A DNA stretch of 64,000 nucleotides from Pseudoalteromonas sp. NC201 (GTDB taxonomy: Bacteria; Pseudomonadota; Gammaproteobacteria; Enterobacterales; Alteromonadaceae), in assembly GCF_002850255.1 (NCBI RefSeq), contig NZ_CP022522.1:934097-998096 (forward strand), written 5' to 3'. The translations under genes and the position numbers were made by a program. Shown here piece by piece: positions 10,922 through 20,320 of the stretch. The notes under the pieces are model-generated. The model was not told the origin of the DNA. It searched no databases and saw nothing but the letters and a program-made list of their open reading frames with translations. The number at the start of each line of letters is the position of its first letter. Positions within the stretch are counted from its first letter, which is position 1.

Positions 10922-11914
10922 ATGGTAGATACAATAATAGATGGTGCTGATATTAAGTCATTCGCGACGTTGATTGAGTCCAACTTAACGCCGTCCTCGG
11001 TCACTAACCCTACTTTTTTGTCCGGTATCGCAATAGCAGATCCCGTTTTATGGGCAAGTACAAATCGGGAAGCTATTTTAGATTTATTGCAACGCGATGC
11101 TGCACTGGTTTTTAGAGACTTCTCATTACCAACTCCTGAGCACTTTGAAGCATTTGCCGCAGCCATTTGTCCTGACCTTTACGGTAACTATGGCGATTTA
11201 CCGAAAAAAGAGGTTGGTAAGAAAATATACAAGTCCACACCATACCCTAATAACATGAAAATACTTTTCCATAATGAAAGTTCCAATACTGGGGTTTGGC
11301 CAACAAAACAATTCTTTTTTTGTGAACAGCCAGCGGCTGTCGGAGGGGCAACGCCATTAGTGGATTGTCGTGCTGTATACAAGGCTTTACCGGAGCATAT
11401 CAAGCAGGATTTTTCAGCAAAGGGATTGAAATATACGCGTAACTTCTCTGCTGGGTTCGACGTGTCTTGGCAGGACTATTTCAAAACAGACAGCCTTGAT
11501 GAAGTCAAAACTATTTGTGAACGGCTAGGGTTAACATTTAGTCACGACGCAGACGATACGATAACTACAGAGTTCATAACGGCTGGCGTACTGGTCTTAT
11601 CTCCAGAAGAAGTAAGCTTTTTCAACCAAGTACAACTACATCACCCATTTTGTCTAGAACCTCAGGTGAGGGCCGTTTTGCTTGAGTTGTTGGGGCAAGA
11701 TCGATTACCACGAAATGTTACATTTGCAGACGGGAGTGTTATTTCTGATGAAACAATGCAGCTGATTGCAGAGGCCTATGAATCCTGCGCTGTGCGGTTT
11801 ACGTGGCAACAAGGAGATGTCGTAATGGTTGATAACCGCATTATTGCGCATGGTCGAGATGAATTCGACGGCAATAGAAAAGTTGTAGTGGCGATGGCAG
11901 ATATGAAAAGTTGA
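10922..11914 (+). CDS. SyrP-like Fe(II)/2-oxoglutarate oxygenase, copy 2
   Basis: A 330-residue paralogue of the preceding gene, from which it has clearly diverged. It keeps the same layout: H117-N-E119 (FHNESSN), GGATPLVDCRAVYKALP, the PRNVTFADGS segment, and distal His at about 310 (IAHGRDEF) followed by NRKVVVAMAD. All three iron ligands look intact, so it should be active. The gap to the first oxygenase is 15 bases with AGGAGAG before the ATG, so both are probably on the NRPS transcript. Two divergent SyrP-like enzymes in tandem suggest two hydroxylations: different residues, opposite stereochemistry, or stepwise oxidation. The sequence alone does not say which. Confidence 0.86.
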   Translation: MVDTIIDGADIKSFATLIESNLTPSSVTNPTFLSGIAIADPVLWASTNREAILDLLQRDAALVFRDFSLPTPEHFEAFAAAICPDLYGNYGDLPKKEVGKKIYKSTPYPNNMKILFHNESSNTGVWPTKQFFFCEQPAAVGGATPLVDCRAVYKALPEHIKQDFSAKGLKYTRNFSAGFDVSWQDYFKTDSLDEVKTICERLGLTFSHDADDTITTEFITAGVLVLSPEEVSFFNQVQLHHPFCLEPQVRAVLLELLGQDRLPRNVTFADGSVISDETMQLIAEAYESCAVRFTWQQGDVVMVDNRIIAHGRDEFDGNRKVVVAMADMKS

Positions 11915-12185
11915 ACCATTTTGTATCATTTGTAAATTATTTATTTACTTGAAATTAATTAAATTAACATGTTAACCTGTTCGCAAAGTGTTCAGTTTTG
12001 GTCACTATTGACACATTTTTAATCATGATTGAACAGCTAAACGCTGAAAGTCAGGCGAGTGTTTTCTGCCCCTCCTTGCTTTCAAGCTATGTAGCCAAGT
12101 ACTTGATGTAACGACTTCTCTTTACTGCAGTTCAAGTATTCCTAGCGAATTAATTACAAGTACTGTCTATAGGTAGGCAAGGAAA
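11915..12185. promoter_or_regulatory. Intergenic leader of the second tailoring operon, with palindromes
   Basis: AT-rich gap of 271 bases between the second oxygenase and the methyltransferase gene, long compared with the 1-47 base gaps elsewhere in the cluster. It contains the perfect palindromes TTAACATGTTAA (11964-11975) and CAAGTACTTG (12096-12105). I see no clear terminator. It probably holds the promoter of the methyltransferase-hydrolase-flavoprotein set; the palindromes are candidate operator sites only. Confidence 0.35.
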
Positions 12186-13175
12186 ATGAAAGAATTGTAT
12201 AGTCTTGAGGAGTACGACAAGCATTTATATGGTTATGTCGTTACTGAATTACTTGCTCTGTGTTTTAAATACAACATATTTGAACGGTTAGTTCAGGCAC
12301 CAGGAACAAATATCGGCCAGCTAGCGCAAGAGCTGAACCTAGCACCTGAAGCTCTGCATCGAATGTTATTGACGCTTAATGCACTAGATATTCTCACGGA
12401 ACGTGGTGATGGCTTCGCTGTTGAGGATTATTATCTTCCCTTCTTCGATAAAACCCACATACGTTATTTAGGAAACTTCACTCAATTTGTATGCGATCAA
12501 GGTCGCAAGTCCATATTTAAATTAGAAAACCTTTTGACTGGTGAGGAAAAACCTCGCTCGCCTTATGATGATATATACAGCCAAGACAAAAGCTATAGTT
12601 TTGCTGCTGCGATGTGGGAGCTGAGTCACTGCTCAGGCCAACCCTTAATCTCATTTTTACCTGACGCACTCGGAGATGTTGTTGACGTTGGTGGTGGTGC
12701 AGGTGCAGTAGCCAGTATGCTGATCGCTGCAAACAAGGCACAAAGCGTTACAGTATTTGACCTTCCTGAGGTTGCTTCTGAGTTTGATAGGTATTGTAAT
12801 GATAATCCCCTTTTTCACCGCATTCGATTTAAAGCTGGCAGCTTTTTTGAAGACTCGATACCTAATGGCAATAACTATTTGCTGAGCAACGTTTTATCTA
12901 ATTGGAATGAGAATTCATCAGTAGCCATCCTCACTAAAATTCACGCTCAGTTGGCCGCCGGAAATGGCGGTAAAGTATTCATTTTGGAAAGACTTTTTGA
13001 TGTTGCTGGAAGTCGCTATTCAACTGCTGTAATGCACTTAAACATGATGCTCCATACCGAAGGCGCACATCGTAGCTTTGAGCAGTATAAATCTCTTTTA
13101 CACCAGGCGGGTTTCTCTTGTGTAGAGCTGATAGAAACAGGGACTGACAGGCATATCGTAACCGGTAGTTTATAA
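12186..13175 (+). CDS. SAM-dependent O-methyltransferase-like protein
   Basis: A 329-residue class I methyltransferase of the plant-OMT / acetylserotonin-OMT type. The N-terminal part (about 10-100) is a winged-helix dimerisation domain (IGQLAQELNLAPEALHRMLL). The SAM-binding glycine motif VVDVGGGAGAV lies near residue 166, followed by the acidic VFDLPEV strand end. The ATG has an AAGGA ribosome site. In natural-product clusters this family usually methylates hydroxyl groups on phenols or hydroxy acids, and sometimes other atoms. A hydroxylated residue made by the neighbouring oxygenases is a plausible but unproven substrate. It is first in a run of three genes with short gaps (21 and 47 bases). 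Confidence 0.85.
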   Translation: MKELYSLEEYDKHLYGYVVTELLALCFKYNIFERLVQAPGTNIGQLAQELNLAPEALHRMLLTLNALDILTERGDGFAVEDYYLPFFDKTHIRYLGNFTQFVCDQGRKSIFKLENLLTGEEKPRSPYDDIYSQDKSYSFAAAMWELSHCSGQPLISFLPDALGDVVDVGGGAGAVASMLIAANKAQSVTVFDLPEVASEFDRYCNDNPLFHRIRFKAGSFFEDSIPNGNNYLLSNVLSNWNENSSVAILTKIHAQLAAGNGGKVFILERLFDVAGSRYSTAVMHLNMMLHTEGAHRSFEQYKSLLHQAGFSCVELIETGTDRHIVTGSL

Positions 13176-13196
13176 AAAAATACAAAAGGAAATACC

Positions 13197-14027
13197 ATGA
13201 ATAATATTATCGACTTTCATATCCATGCGGGTGATTTCCCGCAACTGCGTGAAGACATCCAAGATTTAATACAAAAAATTCCGTTAGAAGATGGGGCTGA
13301 TGTTAAGGAGCTATTTTCAAATGGTGAGGCAATGTCTGCCTACCTTCAAAACGCGGGTGTAAGCACAGGGATTATTCTGGCTGAATGTGGGCCGGGTACA
13401 AACTATTCTATTACCAGTGAAATGATCGCTAACCGTTGTAAAGATAACAATAGTTTAGTGCCTTTTGGTAGTGTTAATCCTAATTATCACAAGGATCCGA
13501 TAGCTGAATTTCATAAAAGTATAGAGGCTGGAGTCAGAGGGTTTAAATTCTATCCTGCTGATCATGGTTTTGATGCATTAAGTAGTGACATGATGGAAAT
13601 TTATAAACTCTGTGAACAGCATGGAGTGGTGATCATGTTTCATACCGGGTTTACGGCTCAAAAAGATACAGAACAAATGTACTGTAACCCCGCGGACTTT
13701 ATTCCTATTTTTGAGGCATGTCCTGAGTTGGCAGTCGTATTGTGCCATGCAGGTAAGCCGCACTGGTACAAAGAATCTGTTGAAGTAATTACTAAGTACC
13801 CAAATGCATTTATTGATACTGCGTTAGTACCAATCGATGTGGTGACTGAGTTGGTTCGTAGTAACCCCAAAGTAGTAGACAAAGTTTTATTTGGCTCAGA
13901 CTGGCCTGTATGTGGCAATTATGAGGCATTAGTTGAGCGCTATTTACACTCTGGATTGAGTGAAGTGCAACTGCAAAAAATAATGCGTACCAATGCATTA
14001 AGTCTGCTCACTCGTAGAGATTTTTAA
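13197..14027 (+). CDS. Amidohydrolase-2 / ACMSD-family metal-dependent enzyme
   Basis: A 276-residue TIM-barrel protein of the amidohydrolase superfamily. All expected metal ligands are visible: H8-I-H10 at the N-terminus (DFHIHAG), His149 (MFHTGF), His184 (VLCHAGKPH) and Asp235 (FGSDWP). This set fits ACMSD-type decarboxylases/hydrolases. Some relatives have been recruited as metal-dependent oxygenases in biosynthetic pathways, so hydrolysis should not be assumed. It has an AAAGGAA ribosome site and lies between the methyltransferase and the flavoprotein gene. It may decarboxylate, hydrolyse or otherwise modify the peptide or a precursor; the actual reaction cannot be read from sequence. Confidence 0.82.
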   Translation: MNNIIDFHIHAGDFPQLREDIQDLIQKIPLEDGADVKELFSNGEAMSAYLQNAGVSTGIILAECGPGTNYSITSEMIANRCKDNNSLVPFGSVNPNYHKDPIAEFHKSIEAGVRGFKFYPADHGFDALSSDMMEIYKLCEQHGVVIMFHTGFTAQKDTEQMYCNPADFIPIFEACPELAVVLCHAGKPHWYKESVEVITKYPNAFIDTALVPIDVVTELVRSNPKVVDKVLFGSDWPVCGNYEALVERYLHSGLSEVQLQKIMRTNALSLLTRRDF

Positions 14028-14074
14028 GCATCACTGCTTGGACTCAACCGTCATCAAAAATTTGGAGTTTAACC

Positions 14075-15646
14075 GTGAATAGTACTGAACATAACACGCA
14101 ACATATCGACCATATTATCATTGGGGCCGGACCTGCAGGGGTACAATTAGGATATTACTTTGAGCGTGACCAAAAAGACTACCTCATCTTGGAAGCCGGT
14201 GAGCAACCGGGGAATTTTTATAAAAAGTTTCCGAGGCATCGTAAATTAATTTCAATAAATAAGCGATTCACTGGGAGCGACAACCCTGAATTCAATATGA
14301 GGCATGACTGGAATTCATTGTTGTCTGATGATTATTCTTTGTTATTTAAAGATTATGATAAGGAGTTTTTTCCTCAGGCAGACAGCTTAGTTACGTATAT
14401 GCAAGATTATGTAAATCACTTTGACATTAAAGTGAGATGTAACACTCGAGTTGTTAATATAGATAAGGAAGGTGCACTATATAGGCTAACAGATCAAAAT
14501 GGGAACGTTTTTCTTGCTAAGAAGTTAATCGTTGCAAGTGGCTTTTTGAAACCACATATCCCACAGATTAAAGGAATTGAGTTAGCTGAAAACTATACTG
14601 AGATGTCAATTGACACAAAGGATTATGAAAACCAAACAGTACTAGTGATTGGTAAAGGTAACTCAGCCTTTGAAACTGCCGATCACTTAGTTTCCTCAGC
14701 AGCCATCATCCACCTTTGTAGTCCTAATTCTGTAAATTTTGCATGGAAAACACACTACGTAGGTCATTTGAGAGCGGTGAATAACAACGTGCTTGATACC
14801 TATCAACTCAAATCGCAAAATGCAGTCTTGGACGCAGAGATTATGTCGATTGAATGCGTAAATCAACGCTTTAAAGTATTATTTAAATACAAGCATGCTG
14901 AAGGGGAGCTAGAAGAACTATGGTATGACAAAGTACTTTGTTGTACTGGGTTTGCTATTGATACTAGTTTGTTTAGTGAAGAGACGAAGCCAGAGCTCAC
15001 AATCAAAGATAAGTATCCAAAATTAAATAACGATTTTGAATCGGTTAATCAAAAAAATATGTATTTTGCGGGTACTTTGACCCATTCGTTAGATTATAAA
15101 ATGGCGACATCAGGATTTATTCACGGGTTTAGATATAATAGTCGAGCATTGAATACGATATTAAACAAAAAGCAGGGCGAGCATTACCCTGAAGTTACCT
15201 GTAACAACGAAGATGTTGCTCAACTCGTGCTTGATCAGGTTAATGAGTCCGGTGCTATGTGGCAGCAGCCTGGATTTATAGGTGATTATTTTTACCCAGA
15301 TGGTGACAAAGTACATTATGGTTTTTCTTTACCCATAAATCATGTGCTTGAATCTTTAGCAAAAGAGAAAAGACAGTTTTTCACCGTAACACTAGAATAT
15401 GGTATAGATGCGGACTTTGACCCGTTTACTGCCAACCGGATCCATAGAGAAAATGTCGCGGCTTCAGATCACAGCCAATTTCTTCATCCAATAATTAGAG
15501 AGTATCAAGGGACGGAGCTAGTTTCTGAACACCACGTTATTGAGGATCTATTGGCTATTTGGAAAGAAGATATTCACTTACACCCACTACAATCTTTTAT
15601 CAATGAAGCAATTCGTTTAGTACAAAAAACTGAAGAGTTGGCCTAA
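14075..15646 (+). CDS. FOXRED2-like FAD/NAD(P)H-dependent oxidoreductase
   Basis: A 523-residue flavoprotein with two nucleotide-binding motifs: FAD site IIIGAGPAGVQLGYYFERD near residue 17 and NAD(P)H site VLVIGKGNSAFETADHL near 193. The arrangement is that of class B-type flavin monooxygenases, and the segment after the first motif (FPRHRKLISINKRFTG) resembles eukaryotic FOXRED2. It lacks the usual ornithine/lysine N-hydroxylase start (GFGPxNL). A C-terminal extension from about residue 380 has no motif I recognise. The start is GTG with GGAG upstream. As the last gene before a strong terminator, it probably performs a late oxidation in the NRPS pathway, such as hydroxylation, N-oxidation or dehydrogenation; the substrate is unknown. 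Confidence 0.83.
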   Translation: MNSTEHNTQHIDHIIIGAGPAGVQLGYYFERDQKDYLILEAGEQPGNFYKKFPRHRKLISINKRFTGSDNPEFNMRHDWNSLLSDDYSLLFKDYDKEFFPQADSLVTYMQDYVNHFDIKVRCNTRVVNIDKEGALYRLTDQNGNVFLAKKLIVASGFLKPHIPQIKGIELAENYTEMSIDTKDYENQTVLVIGKGNSAFETADHLVSSAAIIHLCSPNSVNFAWKTHYVGHLRAVNNNVLDTYQLKSQNAVLDAEIMSIECVNQRFKVLFKYKHAEGELEELWYDKVLCCTGFAIDTSLFSEETKPELTIKDKYPKLNNDFESVNQKNMYFAGTLTHSLDYKMATSGFIHGFRYNSRALNTILNKKQGEHYPEVTCNNEDVAQLVLDQVNESGAMWQQPGFIGDYFYPDGDKVHYGFSLPINHVLESLAKEKRQFFTVTLEYGIDADFDPFTANRIHRENVAASDHSQFLHPIIREYQGTELVSEHHVIEDLLAIWKEDIHLHPLQSFINEAIRLVQKTEELA

Positions 15647-15658
15647 TCCCCTATGAAA

Positions 15659-15697
15659 CAGCCCCAAAGCAAGTGTTTCGGGGCTGCTTTCTTTTTG
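15659..15697 (+). terminator. Rho-independent terminator closing the NRPS cluster
   Basis: Stem CAGCCCC (15659-15665) pairs with GGGGCTG (15680-15686) and is followed by a T-rich run (CTTTCTTTTT). It lies 13 bases after the flavoprotein stop and marks the end of the biosynthetic operon. Confidence 0.85.
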
Positions 15698-15699
15698 AG

Positions 15700-16254
15700 T
15701 CCTGCAAAACAAATTTTCCCCATGCGTTGTATTCCATCACCTTTTAAGGTGTCGATTAAAATGTTGGTACGAGCGCCAGTTGAGCTGTGCTGTTTAATAC
15801 CAATTTGTCTTACTATTTGCTCAATTTGAAGAATCAAATCTGATGCTAACTGCGTTAAATATTTCTCATTTATTTGGAACTACTAAAGGGCAAGGTTATT
15901 GCCTTACTCATATGGACATAGGTAGCTTGTCGCTAGTAAGGAACGGGAGTTGAGCTCCTAACTTTACACAAATATTTCGCTATGTTGTTTAACCAAAAAA
16001 GGTAAGTGACGGTTTCAATAGCAAGGTTGGTGTACAATAAGCGTAAATAGCCTTTCTGCTAGAAAGGCATTAATTATCCGAAGTTCAGGTTAAATAGTAC
16101 GCGATTCGGCAAACATTGATTGTTTATAAAGTCAAGATCAGCGAAAATAGCGGCCAACTACGATTAACATGACGGATTTGACAAGCGAAGGGCAAGAAAG
16201 AGCGTGCTTCCGAAAATATGTACAAATCCGTGTACAAACTAAAAGAATTTATAC
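15700..16254. other. Intergenic region before prfC
   Basis: 555 bases without a convincing gene. A 64-codon minus-strand frame at 15643-15837 overlaps the terminator and has no recognisable content. A perfect 8-bp hairpin GCCTTTCT/AGAAAGGC with a 3-base loop lies at 16050-16068 without a T-tract. The prfC promoter must be in this region, but I cannot place it with confidence. No Shine-Dalgarno sequence is evident before prfC. Confidence 0.4.
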
Positions 16255-17844
16255 ATGGCTACCCAAGATTTTCTTAATGAAATCAACAAGCGAAGGACCT
16301 TTGCAATTATCTCGCACCCGGATGCGGGTAAAACCACTATCACCGAAAAAGTACTCTTATTCGGGAAGGCGTTACAAAAAGCCGGTACGGTTAAAGGCCG
16401 TGGCTCAAATCAACACGCTAAATCAGACTGGATGGAAATGGAAAAAGAGCGTGGTATCTCGGTAACAACTTCCGTGATGCAGTTTCCATACAATGATGCT
16501 TTGGTGAACCTACTTGATACCCCAGGACACGAAGATTTCTCTGAAGATACTTATCGTACGCTAACCGCAGTTGACTCATGCTTGATGGTGATTGATGCAG
16601 CAAAAGGTGTAGAAGATCGTACTCGTAAACTAATGGAAGTAACACGATTACGTGACACGCCAATCGTTACCTTTATGAACAAATTGGACCGTGATATTCG
16701 TGACCCAATGGAGTTACTTGATGAAGTCGAAACCGAGCTCAACATCATGTGTGCACCGGTTACTTGGCCAATTGGCTGTGGTAAAGAATTTAAAGGCGTT
16801 TACCACATCCATCGTGACGAAACGATTTTGTACCAAACAGGCCAAGGTCACACGATTCAAGATAAACGCATTATCAAAGGGCTAGATAACAGCGAGCTTG
16901 ACGCCGCTGTGGGTGAAAGCTTAGCTGAGCAACTACGTGAAGAGCTTGAGTTGGTAATTGGAGCCTCACACGAGTTTGACCGTGAGTTGTTTTTAACTGG
17001 CGAATTAACTCCTGTGTTCTTTGGTACGGCACTTGGTAACTTTGGCGTTGACCATATGCTTGATGGATTAACTGAGTGGGCACCAAAACCACTACCACGC
17101 CAAACCGATGACCGTGAAGTAACAGCCGACGAAGAAAAGTTCTCTGGTTTCGTGTTTAAAATCCAAGCAAACATGGATCCAAAACACCGCGACCGTATTG
17201 CCTTTATGCGTATTGTTTCTGGCAAATATAGCCAGGGCATGAAGATGAACCATGTGCGTCTTGGTAAACAAGTCAGTATTGCAGATGCGGTAACCTTTAT
17301 GGCCGGTGATCGTGAACGCGCTCAAGAAGCGTTTGCGGGTGATATTATCGGTCTACACAACCATGGTACGATCCAAATCGGTGATACCTTCACACAAGGT
17401 GAAACGCTTAAATTTAGCGGTATTCCAAACTTTGCGCCTGAGCTATTCCGTCGCATTCGTCTAAAAGATCCACTCAAGCAAAAGCAACTTTTAAAAGGTT
17501 TGGTACAACTTTCTGAAGAAGGTGCGGTACAGGTATTTAGGCCGCTTATCAACAACGACCTGATCGTAGGTGCGGTCGGTGTGCTGCAGTTTGATGTGGT
17601 TGTGGCGCGTTTAAAGTCTGAATACAACGTGGATGCGATTTACGAGAGTATAACGGTTCAGACCGCACGCTGGGTAAGCTGTGATGATGAGAAGAAAATG
17701 GCTGAATTCCGCCGTAAGTGTGAGCAAAACTTGGCACTAGATGGTGGTGATAACCTAACTTACATCGCACCAAGTCGCGTAAACCTGAACCTATCTATGG
17801 AACGTTACCCTGACGTGAAGTTCCATGAAACTCGTGAACACTAA
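16255..17844 (+). CDS. prfC: Peptide chain release factor 3
   Basis: A 529-residue translational GTPase, the normal length for RF3. It recycles RF1/RF2 from the ribosome after peptide release. The G-domain motifs are in place: P-loop [13 protein letters not shown] near residue 20, DTPGHEDF near 87 and NKLD near 142. The N-terminal [23 protein letters not shown] is characteristic of RF3 rather than EF-G. It is followed after 24 bases by argS, so the two may be co-transcribed. Confidence 0.97.
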   Translation: MATQDFLNEINKRRTFAIISHPDAGKTTITEKVLLFGKALQKAGTVKGRGSNQHAKSDWMEMEKERGISVTTSVMQFPYNDALVNLLDTPGHEDFSEDTYRTLTAVDSCLMVIDAAKGVEDRTRKLMEVTRLRDTPIVTFMNKLDRDIRDPMELLDEVETELNIMCAPVTWPIGCGKEFKGVYHIHRDETILYQTGQGHTIQDKRIIKGLDNSELDAAVGESLAEQLREELELVIGASHEFDRELFLTGELTPVFFGTALGNFGVDHMLDGLTEWAPKPLPRQTDDREVTADEEKFSGFVFKIQANMDPKHRDRIAFMRIVSGKYSQGMKMNHVRLGKQVSIADAVTFMAGDRERAQEAFAGDIIGLHNHGTIQIGDTFTQGETLKFSGIPNFAPELFRRIRLKDPLKQKQLLKGLVQLSEEGAVQVFRPLINNDLIVGAVGVLQFDVVVARLKSEYNVDAIYESITVQTARWVSCDDEKKMAEFRRKCEQNLALDGGDNLTYIAPSRVNLNLSMERYPDVKFHETREH

Positions 17845-17868
17845 TCGCTGCGCATTAAAGGAAAACAG

Positions 17869-19611
17869 ATGAACATCAAAAGTATTTTAATTGAAAAAGC
17901 CAATGCAGCGATGCAAGCGGCTGGTATCCCTGAAGGTACAAACCCAGCGGTAACACAAAGCACGCGTCCTCAGTTTGGTGATTACCAAATTAACGGTGCG
18001 ATGGGGGCTGCCAAAGCACTAAAAACCAATCCAAGAGAGCTGGCGCAGAAGATCATCGACAACCTAGATGTTGCTGATCTTGCAGAAAAAACAGAAATCG
18101 CAGGCCCAGGTTTTATTAATATTCACCTCAAGCCTGAGTTTTTAGCCACAAGCCTAGAGGCGGCAAATACGGATGCCAAGCTAGGTGTTGCTGAACATGC
18201 TACGCCTGACAAAGTTGTGGTCGATTTTTCTTCGCCAAACCTTGCTAAAGAGATGCACGTAGGTCACCTGCGCTCAACTATCATTGGTGATGCTGTTGTA
18301 CGTGCCCTTGAGTTCCGTGGTGATACCGTTATTCGCCAAAACCACATGGGCGACTGGGGTACCCAGTTTGGTATGTTGATAGCACACCTTGAAGATTTGC
18401 TAAACCAAGGTGTTGACCTTGAAAATGTCGCACTTGCGGATCTTGAAAGCTTTTATCGTGATGCGAAAAAGCGCTTTGATGACGAAGCCGGTTTTGCCGA
18501 TAAAGCCCGTGATTACGTAGTCAAACTTCAAAGCGGTGATGCGCATTGTAAGAAGCTATGGCAAATGTTTATCGACACCTCAGTTAAACATTCTGAAGAA
18601 GTATACGGCAAGTTAAATGTGACGCTTACGCGTGATAATATCATGGCAGAAAGTGCCTACAATGACCGTCTTGCCGGTGTAATTGAGCTATTAAAAGAGA
18701 AAGGCATTGCGGTTGAAGATCAGGGCGCTCAAGTCGTATTCCTTGACGAATTGGCAAATAAAGACGGTGAACCTTCCGTATTTATCGTGCAAAAATCAGG
18801 TGGTGGTTTCTTATATTCAACGACGGATTTAGCCGCCTGTGATTACCGCTCAAATGAGCTAGATGTTGATCGTATTCTAATTTTTGTTGATGCGCGTCAG
18901 GGCTTACACTTCAACCAAGTTGAGATCACAGCACGTAAAGCGGGTCTTTTAAAAGACAAAACCAGCTACGAGCCGAGCCTGTTCGGTACAATGATGGGTA
19001 ACGACGGCAAACCGTTTAAAACTCGTACTGGCGGCACGGTGAAGCTATCAGACTTACTTGACGAAGCGGTGAGCCGTGCGACAGAAAAACTTGCTGACAG
19101 AGCTTCTGACTTATCTGATGAAGCACGCCAAGAAATCGCGCGTAAAGTGGGTATTGGTGCAGTGAAGTACGCCGATCTGTCAAAGCACAGAACCAGCGAT
19201 TATATCTTTAACTGGGATACGATGCTGAGCTTTGAAGGAGCGACAGCGCCATATTTGCAGTATGCCTATACCCGTGTGCGTAGTATTTTCCGCAAGGCAA
19301 ACATGGATAGCGCTAGCCTAACTGGTCGCATTCAAATTCAAGCACCACAGGAAAAGGCACTTGCGCTTAAACTGCTGCAACTGGAAGAAGTGCTTGATCT
19401 GATGATCAGCGAAGCAACGCCACACGTATTATGTAGTTATTTATATGAGCTTGCGAGCTTGTATATGACATTCTATGAAGCGTGCCCAATTTTGAAAGAT
19501 GATGTAGCAGCAGACGTCCGTGAAAGTCGTCTCTTGTTATGTAATCTGGTTGCTAACTCACTGAAAACCGGTCTAGATTTGCTTGGTATCGAAGTGATGG
19601 AGCAAATGTAA
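17869..19611 (+). CDS. argS: Arginyl-tRNA synthetase
   Basis: A 580-residue class I aminoacyl-tRNA synthetase that charges tRNA-Arg. Visible signatures are the HIGH-class motif [14 protein letters not shown] near residue 127, the N-terminal ArgRS tRNA-binding domain ([11 protein letters not shown]), and the C-terminal DALR anticodon-binding region ([17 protein letters not shown] onwards). As in many bacterial ArgRS there is no canonical [17 protein letters not shown] occupies that area. It has a GGAAAAC-type weak ribosome site and a terminator downstream. Confidence 0.97.
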   Translation: MNIKSILIEKANAAMQAAGIPEGTNPAVTQSTRPQFGDYQINGAMGAAKALKTNPRELAQKIIDNLDVADLAEKTEIAGPGFINIHLKPEFLATSLEAANTDAKLGVAEHATPDKVVVDFSSPNLAKEMHVGHLRSTIIGDAVVRALEFRGDTVIRQNHMGDWGTQFGMLIAHLEDLLNQGVDLENVALADLESFYRDAKKRFDDEAGFADKARDYVVKLQSGDAHCKKLWQMFIDTSVKHSEEVYGKLNVTLTRDNIMAESAYNDRLAGVIELLKEKGIAVEDQGAQVVFLDELANKDGEPSVFIVQKSGGGFLYSTTDLAACDYRSNELDVDRILIFVDARQGLHFNQVEITARKAGLLKDKTSYEPSLFGTMMGNDGKPFKTRTGGTVKLSDLLDEAVSRATEKLADRASDLSDEARQEIARKVGIGAVKYADLSKHRTSDYIFNWDTMLSFEGATAPYLQYAYTRVRSIFRKANMDSASLTGRIQIQAPQEKALALKLLQLEEVLDLMISEATPHVLCSYLYELASLYMTFYEACPILKDDVAADVRESRLLLCNLVANSLKTGLDLLGIEVMEQM

Positions 19612-19642
19612 GTTAGTTTTAACTTGCATTAAGGTATACTAG

Positions 19643-19668
19643 AAGCCGCTTTATAGCGGCTTTTTTGT
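19643..19668 (+). terminator. Rho-independent terminator after argS
   Basis: Perfect 8-bp stem AAGCCGCT (19643-19650) / AGCGGCTT (19655-19662) with loop TTAT, followed by a T run. It ends only about a dozen bases before the pdxH start, so pdxH expression may partly depend on read-through. Confidence 0.9.
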
Positions 19669-19681
19669 AAAGGAAATAGTG

Positions 19682-20320
19682 ATGAAACTTGAAGACATTC
19701 GCAGAGAATATACCAAAGACGGTTTACGTCGTGAGATGCTAAAAGACACACCCGTTGAGCAGTTTGAAACCTGGCTACAGCAGGCGATTGATGCCAAGTT
19801 TACCGACCCAACAGCGATGGTCGTTGCTACGGTTGACGAGCACGGCCAGCCGTCTCAACGCATTGTTTTACTCAAACATGTAGACCAGCACGGTTTTGTC
19901 TTCTTTACCAATACCGGTTCACGCAAAGCGCAAGAATTAAAGCAAAACAACAAGATATGCTTACACTTCCCGTGGCATGAAATTGAGCGTCAGGTTATCG
20001 TGTACGGGGAAGCAGTCCCGTTACCAACCAGTCGCGTTGCCAAGTATTTCTTATCACGACCAAAAGAAAGTCAGCTTGCTGCGTGGGCGTCTCAGCAATC
20101 GCGCCCCGTGTCATCTCGTCAAGCCTTGATGCAAACCTTTAGTAGCATGAAAGACAAGTTCGCTAAAGGCGAAATTCCACTACCTGATTTTTGGGGCGGT
20201 TATTGCGTGGAGCCCACTAAAGTTGAGTTTTGGCAAGGTGGAGAGCACCGTCTTCATGACCGCTTTATGTATGTGAAGCAAGCCGATGGCAGTTGGGAAA
20301 TTGAGCGGCTCAACCCATAA
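19682..20320 (+). CDS. pdxH: Pyridoxamine/pyridoxine 5'-phosphate oxidase
   Basis: FMN-dependent enzyme that oxidises PNP/PMP to pyridoxal 5'-phosphate, the last step of vitamin B6 synthesis. The protein is 212 residues, the usual length. Family signatures are N-terminal [31 protein letters not shown] (FMN binding), [10 protein letters not shown], and the C-terminal [17 protein letters not shown] signature. I chose ATG at 19682, preceded by AAAGGAAA; a GTG three bases upstream adds one residue. Its end overlaps the following TatD-type gene. Confidence 0.96.
   Translation: MKLEDIRREYTKDGLRREMLKDTPVEQFETWLQQAIDAKFTDPTAMVVATVDEHGQPSQRIVLLKHVDQHGFVFFTNTGSRKAQELKQNNKICLHFPWHEIERQVIVYGEAVPLPTSRVAKYFLSRPKESQLAAWASQQSRPVSSRQALMQTFSSMKDKFAKGEIPLPDFWGGYCVEPTKVEFWQGGEHRLHDRFMYVKQADGSWEIERLNP

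Noticed and set aside
1..15697. Pseudoalterobactin-like siderophore cluster (a Pseudoalteromonas siderophore with beta-hydroxy-Asp)
   Set aside because: Beta-hydroxy-Asp fits, but no catechol, sulfonation, TonB receptor or iron-uptake gene is in view. Claiming the product would go beyond the evidence.
15643..15837. 64-codon minus-strand frame after the NRPS cluster
   Set aside because: It runs through the terminator hairpin, has no ribosome site I can see and resembles no protein I know.
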